Positions 45,690 through 55,370 of a DNA stretch of 64,000 nucleotides are shown here, in pieces (positions within the stretch are counted from its first letter, which is position 1; each line of letters starts with the position of its first letter). The position numbers and the translations under genes are program-made. Origin of the DNA: Siphonodentalium dalli (lineage: Eukaryota; Mollusca; Scaphopoda; Gadilida; Siphonodentaliidae); assembly GCA_032622095.1 (NCBI GenBank), contig CP136063.1, positions 61,021,897-61,085,896 on the forward strand, in the 5' to 3' direction. The notes beneath the pieces were generated by a model. The model saw only the letters and a program-made list of their open reading frames with translations, searched no databases and was not told where the DNA came from.

Positions 45690-46506
45690 TGTAAAAGAGG
45701 TTCTCGGCAAAATGCCATACTTTAAAATTAATTTGTCATACCCCATACGGAACTGGGACAACCAGAATAGAATGTGTAGTTGTAAGTTAACTACCTAACA
45801 CGTATAATAACCAAGTGAGTCACAATTTGCTACCTTCTCGGATAACGCAGAGAATAATGTTCGGGATATATGTAAAAAATAAACCTTTTATAAATTTGGT
45901 TGCCATTTTGGAAGCTATCTTGAGCAATTTTGTCTATAACACCGTAGTGTGACACATTTAAGATAGACCAAAACAATAAACACCTGTTAATCCAAAGATA
46001 GTTACATTTTAATTGAAAAAAATGGTCCAAACATGAAAAGTGAATTTTTTGCCGATATTTATGTCAAGTTTTTGAGAGAAAAGTCCAATATTTTTGGTGA
46101 TGTCAGTGGTGACAATAGTAACATTTAACCATGGTTAATCAGACATGTTATCATTCAATGTATAGAAGGCAGAATAGCCAATTTTATACATCAACCACAA
46201 CTTGTAAACGATTGCAGGACACGCTGGGGAAATATTTACCATTTTCAATTTTTTGTGGTCATTTTGAGCCAAAGTAAGAATTTTGGTTCCAGTGAGTTGG
46301 AGTATTCATAGGTAATGATATGCCTAACTTACATTACAAAGTCATGCTCATTTCTTGTTGAAATATGACTAGAATCCCAATTGTGATTATTTGTCAAATT
46401 TTATACCGTGTTCTGTAAAATCGAATTTTTGAGGGGTCAGAAGGGGGCTAGGACCCAATAATTGCATATTTAATTGCTCCAATGATCAGTTAATATATAA
46501 AACACA
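45690..46506. repeat. Right terminal inverted arm of the 13.7 kb structure
   Basis: This arm is the inverse partner of 32791-33915. Its outer 100 bp (from 46405), with GGGGGCTAGGACCCAATAAT, occurs only here and in the left arm, not at the ends of units 1-3. It therefore marks the original end of the element. Confidence 0.7.
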
Positions 46507-46946
46507 AAATAAAGTCACGTTACTCAGCCAGTTCCAAACAGCATGAACTGATCTAGAAGATACATGTGAAAAAAGCGTCATATTTTCAAATTCCGGCGGC
46601 CATTTTGGTAGCCATCTTGGATGGTGAGTTTAAATATTACCCCCCAAAAAGTGTCATTATGTCTTAGCTTCACGAAAATATATACATTTGCAAACATTTT
46701 ACTATATTTTCCGGCTATAATTTGAATAAAACTGACTTAGGGTCTGGTCTGAAAAACGGCGGTCATGATGGACGCCATCTTGTCTGGAGTCTACGCGACC
46801 ATTTTTTTCTTGTTAACATTACTTTAAAATTGAAGACCATAATAAGGAACAAAATGAGTGGGGTTAAGTTAAGTCTAGGGGGTGCAAGGGTACCCCTATT
46901 ACCTCCCGGACTAAAATTAATCGAAGACCCATGTCCATAAATGATT
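46507..46946. other. Intergenic DNA, nothing recognised
   Basis: GGCCATTTTGGTAGCCATCT and similar phrases resemble pieces in the arms of the preceding structure, but no boundaries could be fixed. The 72-codon frame at 46722-46940 has no domain. Confidence 0.35.
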
Positions 46947-47380
46947 GGACGTAACTCGCGTGGAGATCTAACATCCGGTCAGTTGTCGGGCCGTGGGTCG
47001 ATAATGAACAGAGCTTTTTATTATCGGCCCGCGTATTTTGGTAACAATCCGCTGTTTGGAACGCCCTGAAAAACTATATTAATGGCCTAGAGAACGCCCT
47101 ATAAAGTGGTAATAATATTGTTAGCTAAACAACCACACGTTCTTATACCAGAAAATATTATATTCCGAATATTTTCTGGTATAAGAACGTGTGGTTGTTT
47201 AGCTAACAATATTATTACCACTTTATAGGGCGTTCTCTAGGCCATTAATACAGTTTTTCAGGGCGTTCCAAACAGCGTATTGTTACCAAAATACGCGTGC
47301 CGATAATGAAAAGCTCTGTTCATTATCGACCCACGGCCCGACAACTGACCGGATGTTAGATCTCCACGCGAATTACGTCC
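46947..47380. repeat. 434-bp palindrome
   Basis: The arms run from GGACGTAACTCGCGTGGAGA to TCTCCACGCGAATTACGTCC, with the centre near 47163. Each arm contains the GGGCGTTCTCTAGGCCATTA block of the 30.9-32.3 kb tandem units. The innermost part, GGTTGTTTAGCTAACAATAT, matches an internal piece of the family A MITE. It looks like a foldback formed over a chimaeric junction. Confidence 0.75.
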
Positions 47381-48079
47381 CTTTGATATGCGTGTTTATT
47401 TCAAGAAAATTAGTGAAAGATGAACTTTTTTTCTCGACAGTGTAGTGGTTTTATGATTGGAAATCACGCTATGTGGTTGCACCATTGTATTAATGAGTTA
47501 GAGTTCCTTTTATATTAAATTAAAATGTTCTTGAAAATATATCTCTCCCTTGGCCTTGGGCTGTTAATCATTCCAACCGGGCCGTTAATAAACCATAACG
47601 CCTTCAAAAATCATGTTATTGTTATAATAGCGGTTACTGCTAGCAGAGACCAGAAATTTCAACCTTGTATCCTGACCCCACCCCCGATATTGTGAAAAAC
47701 AATTTTCACTAGAATACGAACATTTTGACAGCAAAGTCTTTCCTTTCGTATTCTCCTTAATTCCCCCCATTACTTCAACTGTTTTTTACGGGAGAAAAAC
47801 TAACTCAGTTTGTTTTTTATAATTAGTAAACAACAATGTTTCCAAAGATCTTGAGAAATTCATGTACATTTCCAATGCATGTCTATCGTTGAGATGGTGA
47901 TGAATATTAGTGTTAATGTTATTTTTTTCTCCTCCTGCATTTACCCCACTCAAATGTTCTTGAACTAGGCTATACCATTTATTGTCCTAACGAAATGTCG
48001 GTATAACGAACTCCGTAACACGAGCACAGAAGCTAACCAAGGAGCCATGCTTATCTTAGATCGAAAGCAAAGTTGATTG
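47381..48079. other. Partial copy of the 709-bp unit, then unrecognised DNA
   Basis: Bases 47381-47640 continue the 709-bp unit with TGTTTATTTCAAGAAAAT and a CGGGCCGTTAATAAACCATA end, with the middle deleted. From 47640 to 48079 nothing is recognised; the 61-codon minus frame shows no domain. Confidence 0.5.
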
Positions 48080-48355
48080 GGGAGGGAGAAACAGACGTTA
48101 TCCTGTGTGGATTCACGAATTGTCCACAAAGACTTAGTGACACGAAATGATAAATGCGTCCATGTCTTACCAGGACACAAATATCGTTGAATTATTTCCC
48201 GCATTGATGTGTGTGATCTCCTGTGTGGATTCTCTTAAATGTCTCGCCAAAATTCCCGACTGAGAGAATGATTTCTTGCATATATCACACCTGTACGGAC
48301 GGTCTCCTGTATGGGTTCTCTTATCTACAGCTAAGTTACTCGAATTGACAAATGA
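48080..48355 (-). pseudogene. Decayed zinc-finger tail downstream of the second locus
   Basis: Beyond the stop the minus strand continues in frame with [20 protein letters not shown] and [19 protein letters not shown], then loses frame at the last His. The stop at 48356 replaces the Lys of a CT-K-SF motif (TAA for AAA). The flank further down, with AATAATTCAACGATAT and GACATGGACGCATTT, matches the flank of the first locus near 27660-27715. Confidence 0.65.
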
Positions 48356-49243
48356 TTATGTGCATATATCACACGTATGTAGACGCTTTTTTGTATGGAT
48401 TAGTTTATGTTCCACTAAGTGGCCCGACTGAGAGAAAGCTTTTCCGCATAAATCGCATTGATACGGACGATCTCCGGTGTGGATTCTCTTGTGTCTCGCC
48501 AGATGTCCGGAGTCAGAAAATGGTTTATTGCATATATCACACTGATACGGTCGATCTCCGGTGTGGATTCTCTTATGTCTCGCCAGATCTCCCGACTTGG
48601 AGAATGATTTCTTACAAATATCACACATATGTGGTCGATCTCCGGTGTGGATTCTCGTATGTGTCAACAAATTGCTCGATTTCGTGAATGTTTTTCCACA
48701 CATATCGCATTGATACGGGCGATCTCCGGTGTGGATTCTCTTATGACCAGCCAAGTTACTTGAGTTGATAAATGATTTTGTGCATATCTCACACGTGTAC
48801 GGACGCTCTTTGGTGTGTATTCGCGTATGTTCTACCAAGTGGGCCGACTGAGAGAATGCTTTTCCGCATAAGTCGCATTGATACGGACGATATCCTGTGT
48901 GGATTCTCTTATGTCTCGCCAGGTGACCGCTGACAATGAATGATTTCTCACAGATATCGCATCGATATGGGCGATCTCCGGTATGAATTCGTTTATGAGA
49001 TGTTAAGTGACCTGACTGATTAAATGATTTCCCGCAAATATCACATTGGTATGACCTATCCCGGCTGTGATTTATCTGGTGTATTGTCAGGTTACGATTA
49101 TCAGTAAATGTTCTCTCGCACAACTCAAACGTATATGGATGTTCTTCAGTGTGGGTGTTCTTATGTTCCGCCAAGTCACCCGAGTGATTAAATGATTCCC
49201 CGCATATATCACAGTGATACAACGGATCTTCAGTGTGGATCAT
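48356..49243 (-). CDS. C2H2 zinc-finger protein, 10 fingers, truncated paralogue
   Basis: From ATG at 49243 the frame encodes 295 residues with ten finger units and an eleventh cut at HTCDICT by a premature TAA. Finger 2 has Phe in place of its first Cys, so it should not bind zinc; the other nine are intact. Fingers 1-7 follow the order of fingers 10-16 of the 24-finger gene, for example IVSGHLAR then SQSAHLVE, so the genes are paralogues. The longer frame to 49255 begins with GTG and is not preferred. The in-frame TAA six codons upstream means the start is this ATG or a splice junction. It may be a short functional DNA-binding protein or a young pseudogene. Confidence 0.65.
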   Translation of the reverse strand: MIHTEDPLYHCDICGESFNHSGDLAEHKNTHTEEHPYTFELCERTFTDNRNLTIHQINHSRDRSYQCDICGKSFNQSGHLTSHKRIHTGDRPYRCDICEKSFIVSGHLARHKRIHTGYRPYQCDLCGKAFSQSAHLVEHTRIHTKERPYTCEICTKSFINSSNLAGHKRIHTGDRPYQCDMCGKTFTKSSNLLTHTRIHTGDRPHMCDICKKSFSKSGDLARHKRIHTGDRPYQCDICNKPFSDSGHLARHKRIHTGDRPYQCDLCGKAFSQSGHLVEHKLIHTKKRLHTCDICT

Positions 49244-49255
49244 CTTATAGTCCAC

Positions 49256-49640
49256 CGATTAGCCTGAGTGAGTGAACGAGCACACACTAATATCGATCAT
49301 CTGTGCACTCTCAGATTCTCAGTGCCAACATGTAATGTATACCAGTGTAGCCTACACATATTCAGTCTCCCGGTGGGTTGAATTATAGGCCAACCACACA
49401 CTAAAAGCGACATTCTACATAAATCAGATCTCATTCCACGAATATGTTGTAACTGTGCATGATCTAACGCATCATCACGTGATCGTGTCAGTCGGTCGTA
49501 TATCACCGCGGATGATTTAAATATTTTATACTCGATTAACGAGCGTATAACTATGTGGTTTCGTTCGGCGGAACGATTAACAGAACGATATATCACCACG
49601 GAGTCTAATAAGACAGGATAGTTTCCGTGTCATAATCTCG
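49256..49640 (-). promoter_or_regulatory. Upstream region shared with the first zinc-finger locus
   Basis: GAGTGAGTGAACGA, ATTCCACGAATAT, CGTATATCACC and CTCGACGGTAGT match the upstream region of the first locus in order, with about 120 extra bases near 49280-49400. Conservation beyond the finger array suggests it came along in the duplication and may hold the promoter or first intron. The 100-codon minus frame here is not supported. Confidence 0.45.
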
Positions 49641-50088
49641 ACGGTAGTTCAGTGTATCCCAAATATCACTATTAACCATTTCTTTACTAAATAAGTAATT
49701 GTTGTAAAAAGTATTCATTAGAATTGTCTATTGTTCATTTGGAGAGGTGTTCGAGAAAAATAAGTAGGCACGAAACGACAAACAACCGAAAGTATAATAT
49801 GCCAACATGTGCTGAAGGAATCAATTTCATTGGTGGGAGAATTTTCAGAAAAGTAGGCCTACTTCAAACACACAACCTATGGTCGTTTGTTGAACTTATA
49901 GTTTGAACAGTTTTCCAAGGGAGCTACTTGTCAATGAGTATTTCGCAGAGAAAGTGTTAAATATAATTCCCTGCTGATTATTCATACGTAATGTATGTTC
50001 TCGGCAAGTATTACATTTCCGGTTGATATGACCCAGTAACAATTTGGCATGATGTTACGCGACATGTATATGTGTTATAATGTGCATA
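49641..50088. other. Intergenic DNA, nothing recognised
   Basis: The short plus frame at 49724-49906 has no domain; no repeat or RNA gene is seen. Confidence 0.4.
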
Positions 50089-50092
50089 TTAA

Positions 50093-50675
50093 AGGGGTAC
50101 TGTACGCCAAATGTTGTTGTTGGTTTCTATAGTCTCCGAGTCTGAGAATAAGGTAACACTTTTTTAATTATTTGAAAGTCTGTTGAGTACGAAGTAGTGT
50201 TACGGATGACAAATTTACCGGAATGCAAAAATACAAATTGTCGTTGTCGAGTAATTTTTGTACAGTTTTCAACCAAATGAATCAAATAAAAGTTATATTA
50301 TAGGCATACTAGTCCCATATAATCATTTAAGTTATTGTATCGTCGCTAGTCAGTGAGTGGCTTGAGTGTTCTCCCCGTATCATCATAATATTTTAAGCGA
50401 TCGTGTGTGCGATCGGTTTAACAAGCCAGTATCCCTCATTTACTTTATTTGATTACGCAAATTCGTAATTTAATTGACGCCATTTTATGGCTCCAGTCAT
50501 AAATTCAATTTATATCAAATTATTAACTTTTAAATTATTAAATTTTAAGATAGCCTATTAACCTGAGCGTTTACAGAATACATCTTCGACTCAAATTACT
50601 TATGTTTCTATATATTATCGATATTAGATCGTTGTTGTCACCGGAAATTTAATGAAAATGGCGTACAGTACCCCT
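50093..50675. mobile_element. TTAA-flanked MITE, family D
   Basis: TTAA (50089-50092) is followed by AGGGGTACTGTACGCCA, and the other end is the exact inverse, TGGCGTACAGTACCCCT, then TTAA (50676-50679). The 583-bp interior has no open frame of note. TTAA sites with AGGG termini fit Kolobok-like or piggyBac-like transposons; which one is unresolved. Confidence 0.8.
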
Positions 50676-50808
50676 TTAACTGCATAGCATTGATATCCGT
50701 AGGCGTATGTTTGTAATACCACTCAATAATTAGTATACATGCTTTCATTTCGCCTGGATTGCGCCAATCAAAATTTCAATCAAAAAGGGCGGCCAAAATA
50801 CAGTGTAA

Positions 50809-51001
50809 GAAGATACTTTTTATCACATGATCATATAATCGCTAAAATTTTATCGAAAAGAACAATAGTTAACTGCAGCCAGCTAACTTGGTCCAAAGAG
50901 CAGCGTGACGTCATTGCACGCGACGATATTACACGTGTCTATTACGCTCGAATATTACATAGGAAAATGGGGCTAATCATGTGATAAAACAAATTCTTCT
51001 A
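50809..51001. mobile_element. MITE, family B, copy 2
   Basis: GAAGATACTTTTTATCACAT on the left and ATGTGATAAAACAAATTCTTC on the right mirror each other. The core shares GTGACGTCAT, CACGCG and TACACGTGTCT with the copy at 4524-4730. The 81-codon open frame is incidental. Confidence 0.6.
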
Positions 51002-51317
51002 TGATTTCAAGGACATGCGCAACAAAACTTTGACATCACTATCGAACAAATGCATTAGCCACAGCAGGCGAAAGCTTATAATCCTCAAGAATGTAAGTAA
51101 ATACAGGTAAAACTGAAAACTTTGACCTGTAGCACTTAATACGGGGAATGGTGTTGGGTGAATTCCAATATGATAGCGACAGTAGCGACTCAGTGATCTC
51201 GCTTATTGAATGTCGATAATGCTTTACAATGACTCACTCGTGAACTAACATGACACAAGAGTTTATAAACATAATTATGTATACACTAGTTACACAAAAG
51301 TAGCCTTCCTTGATTAA
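51002..51317. other. Intergenic DNA, nothing recognised
   Basis: AT-rich spacer between two MITEs with no frame, repeat or RNA gene seen. Confidence 0.4.
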
Positions 51318-51879
51318 AGATGGTCTATATCTCTTTGTAAACATGCGTTATAGTAACTATGGGTATAAAGATGGTCTATCTCTTTGTAAACAAGTGTTAT
51401 ATAGTTTCCGGGGTATAGCCTAAATATTAGATATGAATCGAAAACCCCTGTCCGGAAATGATTCTATCAATTACTATTGATTATATTTCGAAACGTGTGG
51501 ATGTTTAGCTAACGAACAATAGTGGTGACCAGAAATATTATTGTGTATTTTTGTCTTAAATAAACGCTAATTAGACTCATTATCGCTTATAACTATGTAA
51601 TTAAACAATACAAACAATCAATCTGGGACAGTTGACGTTCGTAGCATAGCTATGGGAACACCATAATGATATATATCGCTATATGGTATCGCCTGAATGG
51701 TCTGTTCTGAAATAGAATAAAAATTGTCTCACTTTATTATCTCATTTTATAATAAAATATTTTAAACGAAATCAATATTAATTGATTGAAGCGTTTCTGG
51801 TTTTGAGTCTTCAATTCATATTTATTATTTTTCCACACGAAACTATTTCAAAATTGTTATATGATGAGGTTATCCATCT
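51318..51879. mobile_element. TTAA-flanked MITE, family A, copy 2
   Basis: TTAA (51314-51317) then AGATGGTCTATATCTCTTTG starts the element. The left end is tandemly duplicated, since AAAGATGGTCTATCTCTTTG recurs at about 51367. The interior matches the copies at 960 and 53927, and the right end reads TATCCATCT followed by ATAA, a decayed target site. Confidence 0.7.
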
Positions 51880-52758
51880 ATAATATGCCCTGCCAGATTT
51901 GACACCACATAAACATGAGATGTAAGTTTTCTACCCCAGGACATCCTTATATCTGAAAAAGAGCAATGTGATTGTCATATATAAAATTTCAAAAAGGGGT
52001 AGATTTTTTTAAAACTAGCAAAATTCCTATGGTCGCATCTTATAAACATTCTACTACTTCGCATTGACGCCGCCGATACCGATGACATAAACTACGCCAC
52101 CTATCCACTTGCGTGAATTAATCACTGTGTTTTCCTCATCAGAAATAATTAACATTTACATGTGTATTGTAGTTATCACTCAATGGACAGTCAATAATGG
52201 CATACCCAGTTGAAATGTGAGAAACAGATACAAAACACAACATGCATAATACTACCAATATACTGTATCCAAATCGTTACGGACGCCGCAGTCAAAAGCT
52301 CCGTTCTCGTTAAATGCACCATTGCCCCATTCGCAACTCGTTCGATAAAAGGTTTTATTGTTATTGACTAAAAATTAGATACTTACAAACATATAAATAA
52401 CCACAAATTGTTAAAAGCACTGGCGCACTTATCGACAACTCGAACGTGTAGATGTGTGGGGACATAATGAATGCGAGAAGCGATATACTTGGAGAAGAAC
52501 CCCCAATAAATCGCAAGGTTTGATTATTTCCTGATATCGAATGACCTATTTATTATCACAAGAGCTGCCCCCGAAATCTTACCAGGATATACATCAGACC
52601 ACTCTATCGTCCCTATATCGTATCGCTGAATAATATCAAGGGAGAGTAGGGTTTAAGCAAGCCGCGTCACCGTCACCACTTTTGGAATATTCAATTCCTC
52701 ATTATTATACGAAGAACATTATGTGGAGCTGATATGTATTGCACGAGTCACATCAATG
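51880..52758. other. Intergenic DNA upstream of the PAN-like exon, nothing recognised
   Basis: No open frame or repeat stands out. It may contain distal regulatory sequence for the downstream gene, but nothing specific is visible. Confidence 0.35.
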
Positions 52759-52768
52759 TATAAAAAGG
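52759..52768 (+). promoter_or_regulatory. Possible TATA box for the PAN-like gene
   Basis: TATAAAAAGG is a good TATA match about 0.7 kb upstream of the coding exon. A transcript starting near 52790 could use GTGAGT at 52916 as a splice donor and the acceptor at 53442. That would give a non-coding first exon and an intron of about 530 bp. This is inference from consensus sites only. Confidence 0.3.
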
Positions 52769-53450
52769 CCGATAGCGCTAGATCGACACTAACGACAAGG
52801 ACGACACTAACAAAATCTAAAAATTAAAAAAAAATTGTGGCTTAGATAGTTATCTGCATGAGTTCTGAAAGTTTGTTCTGATCTGACCTAGATAAAGGGT
52901 TCTCATGAAATGTCAGTGAGTAAACAGATTCTCAAGAGTACTGTATGTTGCCGAATTTCAAGGTATAAAGTATTTTTTGAATGTCAGTTTTAGTGCATAA
53001 TTTGCAAGAAAGACTCATGATTTATAACTCATGACAATTTATGCGAATACCATAGATGATTATATAATGGAACATATATAGGCCGCTATAGACAATTTGA
53101 TTATTTTCAAGACAAACGGAATTAATGTCCTCGATTGTGCACCAAAACAAATATAAGTCCAAATCCATAAATCACTGTGAAGTGTTTTTCGTGAGCACCT
53201 TATAGATGCATGTTTCTACTAAATTTAACGTTTCTACTAAATTTAGTAGAATCGGCGTTTTTGCAGCTATTATTTTCACATATGCTAATAACATTTTCGC
53301 TAGCGATTTGTTTACAAAAATAACCCTACCTTGCTGTCACGTCTTGTCTGCTCATCACCTCCAACACAGAAGAGCTTCCAATTTATTGTAACCCGGCAAT
53401 GGTCTATTAAATCGCGAGTTTTGTTCTGTCTATTTATTGCAGGTTCGAAC

Positions 53451-53768
53451 ATGGCTTCATTTATGGGCGTCACCGTGGCTCTTGCGTTTCTGGTGTGGCC
53501 GGTGACCAGTAAATCAACCGTCCTCCAGGAAACTCAGAAGAGAGGAATCAACATAATAGATGATGGATATCTTCAATCCATTCAATTACACAGCTCTCTG
53601 AAATGTGGCCGTCGATGTTTGACATTGGGTGTGTGTGTATCTGCATCATTCGACAAGGTGACCAGCGAGTGTAGGTTGTCATCTCACTGGTACGAGGACC
53701 CAGAGAGTCAAGCAGATGTAGATACCCAAAGTGATTTCATGCAGAAGGTGACATCATTATCGATATAA
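53451..53768 (+). CDS. First coding exon of a secreted PAN/apple-like domain protein
   Basis: From ATG at 53451 (context GAACATGG) there are 105 codons. Residues 1-22 form a signal peptide with hydrophobic core VTVALAFLVW. A small domain follows with C52, C56, C62 and C74 in SLKCGRRC, GVC, SASFDK and SECRL, the pattern of PAN/apple domains of secreted invertebrate proteins. These bind proteins or sugars outside the cell; the ligand is unknown. Just upstream, a pyrimidine tract ending TTATTGCAG (to 53442) is a good splice acceptor. After residue 99, AAG|GTGACA is a phase-0 donor at 53748, so the protein probably continues into further exons and the stop at 53766-53768 is intronic. Codons before 53451 are taken as intron. 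Confidence 0.55.
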   Translation: MASFMGVTVALAFLVWPVTSKSTVLQETQKRGINIIDDGYLQSIQLHSSLKCGRRCLTLGVCVSASFDKVTSECRLSSHWYEDPESQADVDTQSDFMQKVTSLSI

Positions 53769-53926
53769 TAATATAACATATTTAATCCAAAACATTGAAT
53801 TCCGTGTGTGTATGTGTGGACCGGTGGTCAACGGCGGAGGTTTTTCGGGACTCCAGATGTAGTTTACATTTTGCATACACGGAGAGGTCCGGGTCCCTAC
53901 TGGCGCCCATCTACGTGGAATGTTAA

Positions 53927-54420
53927 AGGTGAATTATCTCTTTGTAAACATGTATTATATAGTTACGGGGTATACAATATTAGATTTCACCCCTGTCGGG
54001 AAATGCTTCTATCGATTAATATTCATTTTATTTCGAATTTATTCTGGTCTAAAAAGGTGTGGTTGTTTAGCTAACGAACAATATTGGCTACCGTTAACAG
54101 AGACCAGAAATATAATGGTGTAATTTTGTCACAAATAAACGTTAATTATACTCATTATCGATTATAACAATGGAATAAAACAATACACAACTAATAAATC
54201 TGGGATATTTGACGTTCGGTACGTAGCTATATGACCAGCCAAATGCTCTCTATCGCTATATGGTATCACCCGAATTGTCTGTTCTAAAAATAGACAAATA
54301 AACGGTCCCAGTAAAATATTCGAAATAAAATCAATATTAATTGACAGAAGCCTTTCCGGACAGGGGTCTCCACTTCATATCTGTTATTTTATACCCACGC
54401 AACTATTTCAAATTTGTTAT
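53927..54420 (+). mobile_element. Family A MITE, copy 3a (forward, lacks its right end)
   Basis: TTAA (53923-53926) is followed by AGGTGAATTATCTCTTTG, and the interior matches the copies at 960 and 51318. Its right terminus is missing where it meets the next copy at TTGTTATTTAAAG. Confidence 0.75.
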
Positions 54421-54424
54421 TTAA

Positions 54425-54945
54425 AGATGGATTATCTCTTTAAATAACACATTTTTAAATAGTTGCGTGGATATCAAATAATATATATGAACTGAAGACC
54501 CCTGTCCGGAAAAGCTTCTATCAATTAATATTGATTTTATTTCGAATATTAAATCGGGACCGTTTATGTTACTATTTATAGAACAGACCATTCGGATGAT
54601 ACCATATTGCGATATAGAGCACTGGGCTATTCCTACGGCTACGCAACGAAAGTCAAATGTCGCAGATTGGTTGTTTGTATTGCTTTGTTCCATAGATATA
54701 AGCGCTAATAAGTATAATTAACGTTTATTTGTGACAAAATTGTACAATAAACTTTCTGGTCTCTGTTAACAGTGACCACTGTTGTTCGTTAGCTGAACAA
54801 ACACACCTTTTTAGACCAGAAAATATTCGAAATAAAATTAATATTTATCGATAGAAGCATTTCCGGACAGGAGTCTTCGATTCAAATCTAATATTTTATA
54901 CCCCGGTAACTATATAATACAAGTTTACAAAGAGATAATCCACCT
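54425..54945 (-). mobile_element. Family A MITE, copy 3b (reverse, complete)
   Basis: TTAA (54421-54424) then AGATGGATTATCTCTTTAAA begins this reverse copy, which ends AGAGATAATCCACCT followed by TTAA (54946-54949). With copy 3a it forms a palindrome of about 1 kb. The 90-codon minus frame inside has no domain. Confidence 0.8.
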
Positions 54946-54949
54946 TTAA

Positions 54950-55370
54950 AGCTATCATCTATCTTTAAAATCAGCATCAGGTATTGTACAGCACTATATA
55001 TAATTTATCTGCAATTCGATGTATAGCTGATCTATACTATTCATAATATAAGTTGATATTATTTTCCACAAGGACTGACGCATACAGTTGTTTATATTTT
55101 GACCGATCCTTTTTTTTTGGGTTAAAATGTGTATGTATGTAATGTATATGTCATGTTTCTATTATTATTTAGTTTAATGTGAACATGTGATCGGTCTAAC
55201 ACTATCTAATTTTTCCTTTATACTATATGTGGTTTATAACAATACAGTATTGTAGCTTTTTCCAAAACTGTCATTCGACCAGTAATCTCTTTACGGAATG
55301 TATTCTCCCATCTATATCTATATTTGCGAATGTCTATCTGTCTGTCTGTTTGTGTTCTATAGAAATTCAT
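54950..55370. other. Intergenic DNA, nothing recognised
   Basis: AT-rich sequence; the open frame at 55227-55445 runs into the following repeat and has no domain. Confidence 0.4.

Larger units (their letters stand above)
35239..46404. repeat. Four tandem 2.79 kb units
   Basis: Units start at 35239, 38035, 40822 and 43609, with periods of 2796, 2787 and 2787 bp. They are nearly identical. Each contains, left to right, a dead non-LTR retrotransposon on the minus strand, a 131-bp palindrome (37111-37241 in unit 1), and the inner part of the right terminal arm. The junction lies at TTATAC/AACTGCATGTGG. After unit 4 the arm continues past TTATAC instead of restarting. Units 2 and 3 lack GACAATAGT within GTGGTGACAATAGTAAC; units 1 and 4 have it. 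Repeated plus frames of 133 and minus frames of 66 codons are shadows of the duplication. Confidence 0.9.

Noticed and set aside
53331-53450. The 40-codon N-terminal extension of the PAN-like frame
   Set aside because: A pyrimidine tract and AG at 53442, plus a strong signal peptide starting at 53451, indicate this part is intron and untranslated sequence.
53443-53460. GGTTCGAAC as the B box of a tRNA or SINE
   Set aside because: No matching A box or cloverleaf upstream; it lies directly after a splice acceptor and before the ATG.
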